A stretch of 64,000 bases of DNA from Janthinobacterium sp. SUN073 (GCF_030397665.1 NZ_JAPUBT010000005.1:396476-460475), one strand, 5' to 3'. Counted from the first letter of the stretch, positions 16,127-25,108 are shown. The notes: a model not told the origin generated them from the sequence alone. A program made the numbers and translations.

Positions 16127-19051
16127 ATGCACATGACTCCACCGCGCCATCCCTTGCATGCCCGTCTCTCGCCCCTGTTCCTGGCCATCAGCATGGCCCT
16201 CGCCTCACCCGCCATCCACGCCGCCACGGCGGCACCTGCGGCGGTCGTGGAGTGGCAGATTCCCGCGCAGCCCTTGAGTCGCGCGCTGAATGAACTGGCG
16301 CGCCAGGCTGGCATGGTGCTGCTGGCCGACGCCCGCCTGACGCAGGGCCGCCAGAGCGCCCCGCTGCAGGGGAGCCATTCGCTGCCGGACGCGCTGCGCC
16401 AGCTGCTGGCCGGCAGCGGCCTGCAGGCGCAGCTGCAAGGCGGCACGACCATCATCATCAGCGCGCCCGCGCCCGTGGCCGCCAGCGCGGTGCAGATCGG
16501 CACCCTGCGCGTGAACGGCCAGGGCGGCAGCGGCCTGTTCGAGGCGGACGACACGGATCCAGCCGACCTGCCCTACACTACGCAGGCCTCCTCCGTGTAC
16601 ATCGGCCGCGAGCAGATCGAACGCTTCCGCGGCACTTCGCCGGCCGACATATTCAAGGGCGTGGCCGGCGTGCAGGTGGGCGACAGCCGCAATAGCGGCG
16701 CCGTTGACGTCAACGTGCGCGGCATGCAGGGCCAGGGCCGCGTGCCCGTGCTGATTGACGGCAGCCTGCAATCGTCAACCGTCTATCGCGGCTACGCAGG
16801 CATCGCCGATCGCAGCTACATCGATCCGGACCTGATCAGCGCCATCCGCATCGACAAAGGCCCGAACCTGTCGGCGCAGGGTGCGGGCGCCATCGGCGGC
16901 ATGGTCAGCATGCAGACCTTGCGCCCTGAGGACATCATCCTGCCAGGCCAGCGCACGGGCGTGCGCCTGCGCGGCGGCATCCAGGACAACAGCGTCACGG
17001 CGCCCAGCGATTTCGGCAGCGCGCCACGCACGCACCGCAACAAGCTGGGCGACCCGCGCAGCGGCTTTGGCAGCATCGCCGTGGCCACGCGCCAGGACGA
17101 CTACGACCTGGTGGCCGCCATCAGCCACCGCAGCATCGGTAATTATTTTTCCGGCACGCGCGGCTTCGGGCGCTATCAGCTGCTCAACGAGTGGGGCGGC
17201 GACAATGGCGTGACGCAGTTCTTCAAGAAGGGCGACGAAGTGCTTAATACCGCCAATCGCACCACTTCGGCCCTGCTGAAGGCAAACCTGCGCCTGCCGC
17301 ACGAACAGAAACTGGAACTGGGCTACCGCTATTTCGACAGCAGCTATGGCGAAATCATGCCCTCGCAAATCTACCGCAACAGCACCGGCAGCATCCCGCA
17401 GTGGGACCCGAGCCAGGTACGCACGAACGCGCTGACGGCCCGCTACGACTGGAAGCCGGAAGGCCAGAACCTCATCGACCTGAAGGCCAACCTGTGGCTG
17501 ACGGACATGCAGAGCAAGTCGCGCAACGGCGACATCTTCAGCAATCCGCTCGAGGGCAAGCCCAATCCCGGCGACCATGAATGCAAGGAATGCGTGGAAG
17601 TGCTGTACCTGGCGAAGAACCAGGCGCGCAGGGTCGGTGCGGACATCGCCAACACCTCGCGCTTCGCCACCAGCATGGGCGCGCTCAAGCTGGAATACGG
17701 CCTGTCGCTGCAAAACGAGGATATCGGCCCGGCCGACAGCGTGCGCATCCTCGACGAAGACCTGAACACCAATCACACCCTGCGCAACGGCAAGCGCCAC
17801 GAGCAAAGCGCGTTCGCCTCGCTGCAGTGGCAGGCGCGCGACTGGCTGACGGTGGACGCGGGCGGGCGCTTCCAGCGCTTCGATTCGCGCGACCGCAACC
17901 GCCGCGCGGAACAGCAGTACCAGCCGCAGGGCTGGCAATGGGTGACCATGTGGAACAAGGAAGGCGAGCAGCTTGGCGCCGCGAAATGGTACCAGGATGC
18001 GCAGGGCAAGTTCACGCCCGCCACCAATCCCGCGCTGGTGGGCGGCATGGTGGAAAACTATGGCGCCGAGCCGGCGCCACTGGACCTGTCGCAGGTGGAC
18101 CAGTGGAGCGGCAACGGCTATGTTTTCCGCGACGCTATCCCCGGCCTGTTCAAATACAGCACGCCGATTCGCCGCAAGGACCACGGTTTTTCTCCCACCT
18201 TCGCCCTGACGGCGCGCCTGTCCGACAGTGTCAGCCTGTTCCTGCGCGACGCGCGCGGCTTGCGCATGCCCAGCCTGTACGAGTCGACGATGGGCTTTTC
18301 GGCCACCTATTCGTCGCCGCTCAAGCCCGAGCGCAGCCACAACCGCGAAATCGGCGTGAGCCTGGTCAAGGATGGCGTATGGAGCGCGGCCGACAAGCTG
18401 CGCTTGCGCGTCTCGTACTTTGACAACGTCACGCACGGCTATATCACGCGCCGCCCGATACCCGACCTGCCGGCCTACGCACAGAATTTCTCCATGGCGA
18501 ACACGGACAAATACAGCGTCTCGGGCATCGAGCTGCAGTCGTCGTACGACCGCGGCACGATGTTTGCCGACTTCTCCGGCACCTGGAACCGCAAGACGCT
18601 GATCTGCGACGCGGCCACGGCGGCTTACCTGCGCAAGGCCAGCAGCTGGAAATCCGATATCTGGAATACGCCGGACTGCTCGCCCATCGGTTTTACCAGC
18701 TCCTACGTGAGCAACCATATCCAGCCCAAGCTGAGCGCCAACCTGACCCTGGGCACGCGCTGGCTGCAGGAAAAACTCACCGTGGGCACGCGCCTGACGC
18801 ATGTCGGCCATCCGCTGGCGCGCCAGGACGACAAGGCCGTATGGCAGACGTGGACAGGCACTTCGCCGCAAGTGCTGACGCAGGCCTACACGCTGGCCGA
18901 CCTGTTTGCCAGCTACAAGATCACGCCCAACGCCACCGTCGACGTGGCCGTGGACAACCTGACGGACCGCTACTACCTCGATCCGCTGACCCTGAGCCTG
19001 ATGCCGGGACCTGGCCGCACGGCCCGCGTCACACTCGGCGTACGTTTCTAA
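16127..19051 (+). CDS. TonB-dependent receptor with N-terminal STN signalling domain, probably haem uptake
   Basis: About 974 residues. A signal peptide ending AIHA is followed by an STN domain (WQIPAQPLSRALNELARQAGMVLLADARLT), a plug domain (IERFRGTSPADIFKGVAGVQVGD, DVNVRGMQGQGRVPVLIDG) and a 22-strand type barrel ending in a C-terminal Phe (TLGVRF). The STN domain signals to FecR. The ATG at 16127 has AGGA 7 bases upstream; the earlier in-frame ATG at 16094 lacks a ribosome site. The LRMPSLYE...LKPERS stretch corresponds to the conserved receptor region that reads FRAP...NPNL in haem receptors, but is not identical. The haem assignment rests mainly on the haem oxygenase gene 35 bases downstream. 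Confidence 0.88.
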   Translation: MHMTPPRHPLHARLSPLFLAISMALASPAIHAATAAPAAVVEWQIPAQPLSRALNELARQAGMVLLADARLTQGRQSAPLQGSHSLPDALRQLLAGSGLQAQLQGGTTIIISAPAPVAASAVQIGTLRVNGQGGSGLFEADDTDPADLPYTTQASSVYIGREQIERFRGTSPADIFKGVAGVQVGDSRNSGAVDVNVRGMQGQGRVPVLIDGSLQSSTVYRGYAGIADRSYIDPDLISAIRIDKGPNLSAQGAGAIGGMVSMQTLRPEDIILPGQRTGVRLRGGIQDNSVTAPSDFGSAPRTHRNKLGDPRSGFGSIAVATRQDDYDLVAAISHRSIGNYFSGTRGFGRYQLLNEWGGDNGVTQFFKKGDEVLNTANRTTSALLKANLRLPHEQKLELGYRYFDSSYGEIMPSQIYRNSTGSIPQWDPSQVRTNALTARYDWKPEGQNLIDLKANLWLTDMQSKSRNGDIFSNPLEGKPNPGDHECKECVEVLYLAKNQARRVGADIANTSRFATSMGALKLEYGLSLQNEDIGPADSVRILDEDLNTNHTLRNGKRHEQSAFASLQWQARDWLTVDAGGRFQRFDSRDRNRRAEQQYQPQGWQWVTMWNKEGEQLGAAKWYQDAQGKFTPATNPALVGGMVENYGAEPAPLDLSQVDQWSGNGYVFRDAIPGLFKYSTPIRRKDHGFSPTFALTARLSDSVSLFLRDARGLRMPSLYESTMGFSATYSSPLKPERSHNREIGVSLVKDGVWSAADKLRLRVSYFDNVTHGYITRRPIPDLPAYAQNFSMANTDKYSVSGIELQSSYDRGTMFADFSGTWNRKTLICDAATAAYLRKASSWKSDIWNTPDCSPIGFTSSYVSNHIQPKLSANLTLGTRWLQEKLTVGTRLTHVGHPLARQDDKAVWQTWTGTSPQVLTQAYTLADLFASYKITPNATVDVAVDNLTDRYYLDPLTLSLMPGPGRTARVTLGVRF

Positions 19052-19086
19052 TTTGATTCATCCTTATAATAGAGAGCAGATATTCC

Positions 19087-19704
19087 ATGCACACTGCAAG
19101 CGATACCACGATTTCCAACGCCGTACCGATTAACGCGGCGCCAACCCGCAGCCAGCGCCTGAAAGCCGACACCATGGCCACCCACGACTTGCTCGACCAG
19201 CGCATCATGGCCAGCGCACCCTTCTCCAGCCGAGAGAATTACGCGCGCTTCCTGCAGGCGCAATACGCGTTCCTGCGCGACGTCGACGCGCTGTATGACA
19301 ACGCGCAGCTGGCCGCCCTGCTGCCAGATCTCGAACAGCGCCGCCGCTATGCCAGCATCGCGGCCGACCTGCGCGACCTCGACACACCCCTGCCGGCCGA
19401 TGCGGCCACGGCGCCGTTCGACGCGCAGCTGGACCTGGCCACGGCACTGGGATGGCTGTATGTGAGCGAAGGCTCGAAGCTGGGCGCGGCCATCCTCTAC
19501 AAACTGGCCGGCAAGATCGGCCTGGACGAACACCACGGCGCGCGCCACCTGGCAGGCCATCCGGACGGGCGCGCGCGCCACTGGCGCGAGTTTACATCCG
19601 TGCTCGATACGGCCGTACTCGATGACGCAAGCGAAGCGCGCGTCATCGACGGTGCGCGCGCCGCCTTCCTGCGCATGCACGGCCACGTGGAGGCCTGCGC
19701 CTGA
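19087..19704 (+). CDS. Haem oxygenase (HemO/BphO type)
   Basis: A 205-residue all-helical protein. The N-terminal helix holds the candidate proximal haem ligand in TMATHDLLDQRIMA, and the distal helix has the conserved pattern GWLYVSEGSKLGAAIL, typical of bacterial haem oxygenases. The enzyme would open the haem ring to biliverdin, CO and iron in the cytoplasm. It follows the receptor by 35 bases, and its stop overlaps the start of the DUF454-TonB gene by 1 base. No phytochrome gene is adjacent, so a role in iron release fits better than a role in making a chromophore. Length is normal for the family. Confidence 0.85.
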   Translation: MHTASDTTISNAVPINAAPTRSQRLKADTMATHDLLDQRIMASAPFSSRENYARFLQAQYAFLRDVDALYDNAQLAALLPDLEQRRRYASIAADLRDLDTPLPADAATAPFDAQLDLATALGWLYVSEGSKLGAAILYKLAGKIGLDEHHGARHLAGHPDGRARHWREFTSVLDTAVLDDASEARVIDGARAAFLRMHGHVEACA

Positions 19705-20855
19705 TGGAGGAACCAGTGACCCGGGCAAGCACGGAAGCGCACACGGCACGGCTGCGCCGCTGGGCCTGGACGGCGGCCGGCATGCTGATGGTGGCGCTCG
19801 GCGTGATCGGCGCCCTGCTGCCCGTCATGCCGACGACGATCTTCCTGATCCTGGCGCTGGCCTGCTTCAGCCGTGCATCGCCGCGCCTGGAGCACTGGCT
19901 ACTGCACCATCCGCGCTTTGGCGCGCCGCTGCGCCAGTGGCGCGAACACCGGGCCGTATCGCGGCGCGGCAAGGCCCTCGCTTGCCTGGGCATGGCCATC
20001 GGCTTTGTCGCCATGTGCCTCGGCCATCCGCCCTGGTGGGTCATCGCCCTGGTGGGCGCGATGGAGATCGCCGTCATCATCTACCTGCTGGGCCGTCCGG
20101 AAGGGCCAGCGCCAGCAAGCACGCAAGAAAAGGCAGCGCCGACGGACTGGCGCCGTCCGCTGACCATCGCCACCGTATTCGCCATGCATGGCGCGCTGCT
20201 GGGCTGGGCGCTGTACCACCGCGCGCCGGCATCGCCTGTGCTGGCCATCGTGCCCGACGCGGCGCAGCCGGCCATGCTGCTATACCTGCCGGCGGCGGCC
20301 CCGCCGCGGCCTTTGGAGCAGAATCTTGCTGAACAGGTCAGCGCGGCCGCCGCGCCTTCACGCAGCATTGCCAAAAAGGCAGCGCCAGCCATCCCGCAAT
20401 TCTTACTGCCACAGCCCGATGCGGCGCCCATGCCGCCGCAGGCCGAGGCCGTCGCGGCCGTCGCCGAGGTGCGCCACGCCCCCGTTTCGCCGGTGCCGGC
20501 GGCCACGGCGTCTGTCGCGGCGGCACCACCTTCGCCTGCCTTGCCGCCCGCGCCGCATGAGCAGCGCAGCGGCGTATCTAGCTGGGAAGGCAAGGTTTTG
20601 GCGCGCATGGAGCGCTTCCGCCGCTATCCGACGGCGTCGCGCGCGAAGCGGGAACAGGGCGTGGTGTACCTGCGCTGCCGCATCGACCGGGACGGCCAGG
20701 TGCTGGCGGCCGCCATCGAGCGCAGTTCGGGTTCCGCCGCGTTGGACCAGGCCGCGCTCGACACCTTGCAACGGGCCGCGCCGCTGCCGCGCATCCCCAA
20801 GGAACGGGCGGACCCGCTGGAATTATCGATTCCCGTCGAATTTTCCATCGGCTGA
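19704..20855 (+). CDS. DUF454 (YbaN-like) membrane protein fused to a TonB C-terminal domain
   Basis: A 383-residue protein with an unusual domain order. Residues about 15-130 match DUF454/YbaN (MVALGVIGALLPVMPTTIFL, then ACFSRASPRLEHWLL and a second pair of hydrophobic segments). A further hydrophobic segment (TIATVFAMHGALLGWALY) is followed by a Pro/Ala-rich periplasm-spanning linker, and residues about 290-383 are a TonB C-terminal domain (FRRYPTASRAKREQGVVYLRCRIDRDG start, VEFSIG end). I infer that it energises the haem receptor. The HemO stop overlaps its start. TonB and DUF454 are normally separate proteins; no frameshift or stop separates them here. ExbB and ExbD are not in the window. 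Confidence 0.8.
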   Translation: MEEPVTRASTEAHTARLRRWAWTAAGMLMVALGVIGALLPVMPTTIFLILALACFSRASPRLEHWLLHHPRFGAPLRQWREHRAVSRRGKALACLGMAIGFVAMCLGHPPWWVIALVGAMEIAVIIYLLGRPEGPAPASTQEKAAPTDWRRPLTIATVFAMHGALLGWALYHRAPASPVLAIVPDAAQPAMLLYLPAAAPPRPLEQNLAEQVSAAAAPSRSIAKKAAPAIPQFLLPQPDAAPMPPQAEAVAAVAEVRHAPVSPVPAATASVAAAPPSPALPPAPHEQRSGVSSWEGKVLARMERFRRYPTASRAKREQGVVYLRCRIDRDGQVLAAAIERSSGSAALDQAALDTLQRAAPLPRIPKERADPLELSIPVEFSIG

Positions 20856-21041
20856 TCGCACAAAAACCGCTTTTACTCTCGCCAAACACCCATATAGACA
20901 TTATTTGCATATTCAAAGCAAGATTCTGTCGTAGGAGTAATAACACGATCGGAGGTATACTACGCAACCGACGTGGCAGGCCGGGCGATTTGGCCCCTGC
21001 AAGCAAGCCTGTCACGGTCCAATAAAAAAAGGAAACACTGC

Positions 21042-21851
21042 ATGACCACACCACACCGTACGCCGGTGATTCGCATCGATGGCGCCAACAAGACCTTCGC
21101 GCTGCCCAAGGGCGAACAGTTCCACGCGGTCAAATCGGTCACGCTGGAAGTCTATCCCGGTGATATTTTCGGCCTGATCGGCAAGAGCGGCGCCGGCAAA
21201 TCGACTTTGCTGCGCCTGATTAACCTGCTCGAACGTCCCGACAGCGGCACCATTACCGTGGCCGGACGCGAACTGACCCGCCTGGGCAAGAGCGCATTGC
21301 GCGACGCGCGCCAGAACATCGGCATGATTTTCCAGCAATTCAACCTGCTGCAAAACGCCAGCGTCTTCGACAACGTCGCCTTCCCCTTGAAAATCCATGG
21401 CACCACCAAGGGCGAGCAGATCGCCGCCCGGGTTGAGGAATGCCTGGCGTTGGTGGGCCTGTCCGACAAGCTGCACAGCTATCCGGCGCAACTGTCCGGC
21501 GGGCAGAAACAACGCGTGGCGATCGCTCGCGCCCTGGCCAGCCATCCCGACGTGCTGCTGTGCGACGAGCCGACGTCCGCGCTGGACGCGGAAACGACGC
21601 GCGCCCTGCTCGACACCCTGCGCGACATCAATGCGCGCCTCGGCGTGACCATCGTCATCGTCAGCCATGAGCTGTCGGTGCTGGGCGCCATCTGCAACCG
21701 CGTGGCTGTCGTGGAAAACGGCGCCATCGCCGAACAATTCGATTTGAGCGACACGGCCACCCCGCGCAAGACGGCGCTGGGACGCGAGCTGGCGTATTAC
21801 GGTACCGAGGCGTTTGAAGCCACCGCATGGAAGGATGCAACACATGTTTGA
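21042..21851 (+). CDS. metN: Methionine ABC transporter ATP-binding protein, short form
   Basis: A 269-residue ABC ATPase with Walker A GKSGAGKST, signature LSGGQKQR, Walker B VLLCDEPTSALD and the switch histidine in IVIVSHE. The order MetN-MetI-MetQ with MetQ of the NLPA family identifies the D/L-methionine importer. Escherichia coli MetN is about 343 residues because it carries a C-terminal NIL/C2 domain that binds methionine and gives feedback inhibition; this protein stops soon after the ATPase core and lacks that domain. The start at 21042 has AAGGAAA upstream, and the 3' end overlaps metI by 8 bases. I see no known SAM riboswitch in the 186-base leader. Confidence 0.85.
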   Translation: MTTPHRTPVIRIDGANKTFALPKGEQFHAVKSVTLEVYPGDIFGLIGKSGAGKSTLLRLINLLERPDSGTITVAGRELTRLGKSALRDARQNIGMIFQQFNLLQNASVFDNVAFPLKIHGTTKGEQIAARVEECLALVGLSDKLHSYPAQLSGGQKQRVAIARALASHPDVLLCDEPTSALDAETTRALLDTLRDINARLGVTIVIVSHELSVLGAICNRVAVVENGAIAEQFDLSDTATPRKTALGRELAYYGTEAFEATAWKDATHV

Positions 21852-22518
21852 AGAATCGATCAATAACGTCGTCAAGCTGCTGCCGGAAATCTCGGTGGCG
21901 CTGGGCCAGACCATGACAATGCTGGGCATAGGATTGAGCGCCGCCATCCTGATCGGCGGCCCGCTGGGCATTGTGCTGTTCCTCGTCTCGGAAGGCCAGT
22001 CGCTGGAAAACCGTCCGTTGTCGATGATCCTCGGCTGGCTGGTGAATACCGTGCGCAGCTTCCCGTTCATTATCTTGCTGGTCGCCCTGACGCCGTTTAC
22101 ACGCATCATCGCGGGCACCTCGATCGGCCCGCTGGCCGCTGCCGTGCCCCTGTCATTCGCCGCCATTCCCTACCTGGCGCGCCTGGTGGAACAGAACCTG
22201 CGCGAAGTGCCGCGCGGCGTGATCGAGGCGGCGCACGCCATGGGCGCCTCGGAAATGCAGATCATCTTCCGCGTGCTGCTGGTGGAAGCGCGCTCCGGCC
22301 TGGTGCTGGCCCTGACCGTGCTGTCGATCAGCTTCCTGTCGTATTCAGCCGTGGCCGGCGTGGTGGGCGGCGGCGGCATCGGCGACCTGGCCATCCGCTA
22401 CGGCTACTACCGCTTCGAGACGGACATCATGGTCGTCACCGTGGCCATCCTGATCGTGCTGGTGCAAACCATCCAGTTCGCCGGTACGCGCATCGCCAAG
22501 CGCCTCGACAAACGTTAA
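21844..22518 (+). CDS. metI: Methionine ABC transporter permease
   Basis: A 224-residue inner-membrane permease with five hydrophobic segments. The EAA loop, which contacts the ATPase, is visible as EQNLREVPRGVIEAAHAMGASEMQII. Length and motifs match MetI (217 residues in Escherichia coli). The ATG lies inside the end of metN, an 8-base overlap that supports coupled translation. It forms the membrane channel of the MetNIQ importer. Confidence 0.9.
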   Translation: MFEESINNVVKLLPEISVALGQTMTMLGIGLSAAILIGGPLGIVLFLVSEGQSLENRPLSMILGWLVNTVRSFPFIILLVALTPFTRIIAGTSIGPLAAAVPLSFAAIPYLARLVEQNLREVPRGVIEAAHAMGASEMQIIFRVLLVEARSGLVLALTVLSISFLSYSAVAGVVGGGGIGDLAIRYGYYRFETDIMVVTVAILIVLVQTIQFAGTRIAKRLDKR

Positions 22519-22543
22519 TTCAAATTCAGAAACAAGGACCTAC

Positions 22544-23371
22544 ATGAACCACCTTCGCCGCACCCTGCTCCTGGCCGCCACCAGCCTGGCCTTCGCCACC
22601 GCTGCCCATGCCAAGGACCCGAAAGAACTCGTCATCGGCACCAGCTCCGGTCCGTATTCGGACCAGCTGAAGCTGGGCATCAAGCCCATCCTGGAAAAAC
22701 AGGGCTACAAGGTCAGGATCGTCGAATTCAACGACTACGTGCAGCCGAACTACGCGCTGGCCGAAGGCTCGCTGGATGCCAACGTGTTCCAGCACATCGT
22801 GTATCTGACCAAGTTCGCCACCGATAACAAGCTGCCATTGAGCTCATTGATCACCGTGCCGACCATGCCGATCGGCCTGTACGGCGGCAAGCAAAAAACC
22901 CTGGCGGAAGTCAAGAACGGCGCCACCATCACCATGCCGAACGATCCGACCAACCAGGCGCGCGCGCTGGTGATGCTGGCCAAGATGGGCTGGATCAAGC
23001 TGAAACCGAACGTCGACCCGCTGCGCGCGTCCGAGCGCGACGTGCTGGAAAACCCGAAGAAGCTGAAACTGGTGCCGCTGGAAGCGGCGCAGCTGCCGCG
23101 TTCGCTGGCGGACGCCGACTACGCCTTTGTGAACGGTAACTTCGCCCTGGCCGCCGGCATGAAGCTGACGTCGGCCCTCGCCGTGGAAAAGATCTCGGAC
23201 AGCTACATCAACCTGGTCGCCATCCGCACGGCCGACAAGGCCAAGCCATGGGTCAAGGATCTGGAAGCGGCCTACCGCTCGCGCGCCTTCCTCGACGCGA
23301 CGAACAAATACCTGGCTGGCTACGAAAAGACGGACTATCAACTGGCGCTGGAAAAGACGCTGAAAAAATAA
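22544..23371 (+). CDS. metQ: NLPA-family methionine-binding protein without a lipobox cysteine
   Basis: A 275-residue periplasmic binding protein of the NLPA/MetQ family (LVIGTSSGPYSDQLKLGIKP, FNDYVQPNYALAEGSLDANVFQH, KNGATITMPNDPTNQARAL). In many bacteria MetQ is a lipoprotein; here the signal peptide ends in ATAAHA followed by KDPKE, with no cysteine, so it is probably a soluble periplasmic protein. It is the last gene of the metNIQ operon, 25 bases after metI, and a strong terminator follows. Specificity for methionine is inferred from family and operon; some NLPA members bind other amino acids or peptides. Confidence 0.85.
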   Translation: MNHLRRTLLLAATSLAFATAAHAKDPKELVIGTSSGPYSDQLKLGIKPILEKQGYKVRIVEFNDYVQPNYALAEGSLDANVFQHIVYLTKFATDNKLPLSSLITVPTMPIGLYGGKQKTLAEVKNGATITMPNDPTNQARALVMLAKMGWIKLKPNVDPLRASERDVLENPKKLKLVPLEAAQLPRSLADADYAFVNGNFALAAGMKLTSALAVEKISDSYINLVAIRTADKAKPWVKDLEAAYRSRAFLDATNKYLAGYEKTDYQLALEKTLKK

Positions 23372-23389
23372 ACGGCGTGCACCGAACGT

Positions 23390-23417
23390 AAAAAGGACGG
23401 CGAAGCCGTCCTTTTTT
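23390..23417. terminator. Terminator shared by metNIQ and ompW
   Basis: A stem AAAAAGGACGGC / GCCGTCCTTTTT around a GAA loop, with a T-run on the plus strand and matching A-run for the minus strand. It separates the convergent metQ and ompW genes. Confidence 0.9.
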
Positions 23418-23448
23418 ATTGCCTGCGCCCCGAGGGCGCCATCACTAT

Positions 23449-24066
23449 TTAGAAGCGGTAGCCGACGCCTACGCCGATCAGGACAGGGTCGATCTTGACT
23501 TCGCTGGCCTTGGCGCCACCGACGAAGACGTCGCTGCGGATCTGTACTTTTTTGATGTCAAAGTTCAGCGACCAGTTTTTGTCCAGCTTGTAGTCGACGC
23601 CGGCTTGCAGCGCGAAGCCCCAGCTGTCATGCTCCAGGCGGCCAGCGCCATTCAGCAGTTTCACGCTCGAAATATTCGTATAGTTCACGCCTGCACCGAC
23701 GTATGGGCTGAACTGTTTTTCAGGCATGAAGTGGTATTGCAGCGACAAGGTCGGCGGCAAATGCTTGAACGTGCCGATATTTTGGCCACCCAGGGTGACG
23801 TCATGCTTTTGCGGATACGTCAGGATCAGCTCGGCAGCGATGTTGGGTGTGAAGAAATACGAAATATCGATTTCAGGAATCGTCTTGCTGCTGACGTGGA
23901 TCGTGTCCGATGCGCCAGCGCCCAAGACCGGCGTGGATTTGTTGGCCGGATCGATATGCACGGCGCGGGCACGGACCAGCCATGGGCTTTCCTGCGCCAT
24001 TGCATTACCGGCGAATGCGCCGATGGCGGCCAGGACGATTGCTGCTGCAGTTGCGGACGTTTTCAT
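23449..24066 (-). CDS. ompW: OmpW family outer-membrane protein
   Basis: A 205-residue protein with a signal peptide ending NAMAQ and the OmpW pattern: SPWLVRARAVHIDP at the mature N-terminus, IPEIDISYFFTPNIAAEL, LPPTLSLQYHF, SPYVGAGVNYTNI and the terminal VGVGYRF. OmpW is an eight-stranded barrel with a hydrophobic channel. The start has GAGGAAA upstream. An exact FNR consensus site lies 62 bases before the start codon and is correctly spaced from a -10 element, so expression under low oxygen is likely, as known for ompW in enteric bacteria. It ends at the terminator shared with metQ. Confidence 0.93.
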   Translation of the reverse strand: MKTSATAAAIVLAAIGAFAGNAMAQESPWLVRARAVHIDPANKSTPVLGAGASDTIHVSSKTIPEIDISYFFTPNIAAELILTYPQKHDVTLGGQNIGTFKHLPPTLSLQYHFMPEKQFSPYVGAGVNYTNISSVKLLNGAGRLEHDSWGFALQAGVDYKLDKNWSLNFDIKKVQIRSDVFVGGAKASEVKIDPVLIGVGVGYRF

Positions 24067-24099
24067 TATGTTTTCCTCTGTCGTTAAGTAACGCTGCGA

Positions 24100-24141
24100 A
24101 GTCTAAGAGTGCAGTGCAACAAAAACTTTGATCCACATCAA
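24100..24141 (-). promoter_or_regulatory. FNR-type class II promoter of ompW
   Basis: TTGATCCACATCAA (24128-24141) is an exact TTGAT-N4-ATCAA FNR site. On the minus strand a -10 hexamer TAGACT occupies 24100-24105, so the FNR site is centred at about -41.5, the classical position for activation. This supports anaerobic induction of ompW. Confidence 0.75.
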
Positions 24142-24211
24142 ATAGTGCTAGATGGCATCATCAGAGGGATTTTTTTCTTTACCAAGGTCAAGAAAATGCG
24201 GCATTGCAAAA

Positions 24212-25108
24212 TCAAACCACCTCGGCAAACAGGCTGGCGAGCCAGTCGGCAAACACGCGCACGCGCGGCGACAGTTGCCGCTGATGGGGATACAGCACGG
24301 ACACCGGCAGCGGGTCGGGACGCATGGCCGATAACACTTCCACCAGCTCGCCGGCGGCCAGCGCCTGTTCCAGGTGGTAGCGGGGCGCCTGGATCAGGCC
24401 CAGGCCCGCGCGGCAGCAGGCGTGATACGCGTCGGCATTATTGACGGACACCGTGCCCGGCAAAGCCACGCTGTGGCGCTGGCCAGCCACCTTGAAATCG
24501 AAGGGCCAGACCTTGCCCGTCTGGGCGGAAAAGAAATTGACGGCGCGGTGGCCATCGAGCTGCGCCAGATTCTGCGGCGTGCCGTGCGCGGCCAGGTAGG
24601 CGGGGCTGGCGCACGTCAGCTGTTCCAGCAGCGCCACGCGGCGCGCCACCATCGACGAGTCGCTCAATTCACCCACGCGCAGCACGCAATCGACGCCTTC
24701 ACGCACCAGGTCGACGAGGCGGTCGCCCATGCCGATTTCCAGTTCGATCAAGGGATAGCGGGCGCAGAACCGATCCAGCACGGGCAGGACGAAATGCATG
24801 GCCAGCATCGCATGCAGGTCGATGCGCAGCTTGCCGGCCGGCTGCTGCATCGCCGAGGAAAACACGGCTTCCGTTTCTTCCAGGTCCGCCAGCAGGCGCA
24901 CGCAGCGTTGATAATACGCCTCGCCATCGGGCGTGGGCGTCACTTGCCGCGTGGTCCGCTGCAGCAGGCGCACGCGCAGCCGCGCTTCGAGTTGCTTGAT
25001 CGCATGCGTGACGGTGGCCTTCGGATAGCCAAGGTCATGCGCCGCCTGCGTGAAACTGCGCAACTCGACGATGCGGGTAAACAGACGCATCGCATCAAAT
25101 CGGTCCAT
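24212..25108 (-). CDS. LysR-family transcriptional regulator
   Basis: A 298-residue LysR-type regulator. The N-terminal winged helix is MDRFDAMRLFTRIVELRSFT with AAHDLGYPKATVTHAIKQLE, and the C-terminal part is the two-lobe substrate-binding fold (IELEIGMGDRLVDLVREGVD). It resembles the CrgA/DsdC-like group that regulates oxidoreductases and efflux, but there is no clear target beside it; ompW has its own FNR site and fur has a Fur box. The ATG at 25108 has GGAGGG immediately upstream; a longer frame exists but lacks homology. Effector unknown. Confidence 0.88.
   Translation of the reverse strand: MDRFDAMRLFTRIVELRSFTQAAHDLGYPKATVTHAIKQLEARLRVRLLQRTTRQVTPTPDGEAYYQRCVRLLADLEETEAVFSSAMQQPAGKLRIDLHAMLAMHFVLPVLDRFCARYPLIELEIGMGDRLVDLVREGVDCVLRVGELSDSSMVARRVALLEQLTCASPAYLAAHGTPQNLAQLDGHRAVNFFSAQTGKVWPFDFKVAGQRHSVALPGTVSVNNADAYHACCRAGLGLIQAPRYHLEQALAAGELVEVLSAMRPDPLPVSVLYPHQRQLSPRVRVFADWLASLFAEVV

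Noticed and set aside
20856..21041. SAM or other methionine riboswitch before metN
   Set aside because: I could not fit the SAM-I, SAM-II or SAH core sequences; only a possible -10 hexamer (TATACT at 20956) is visible.
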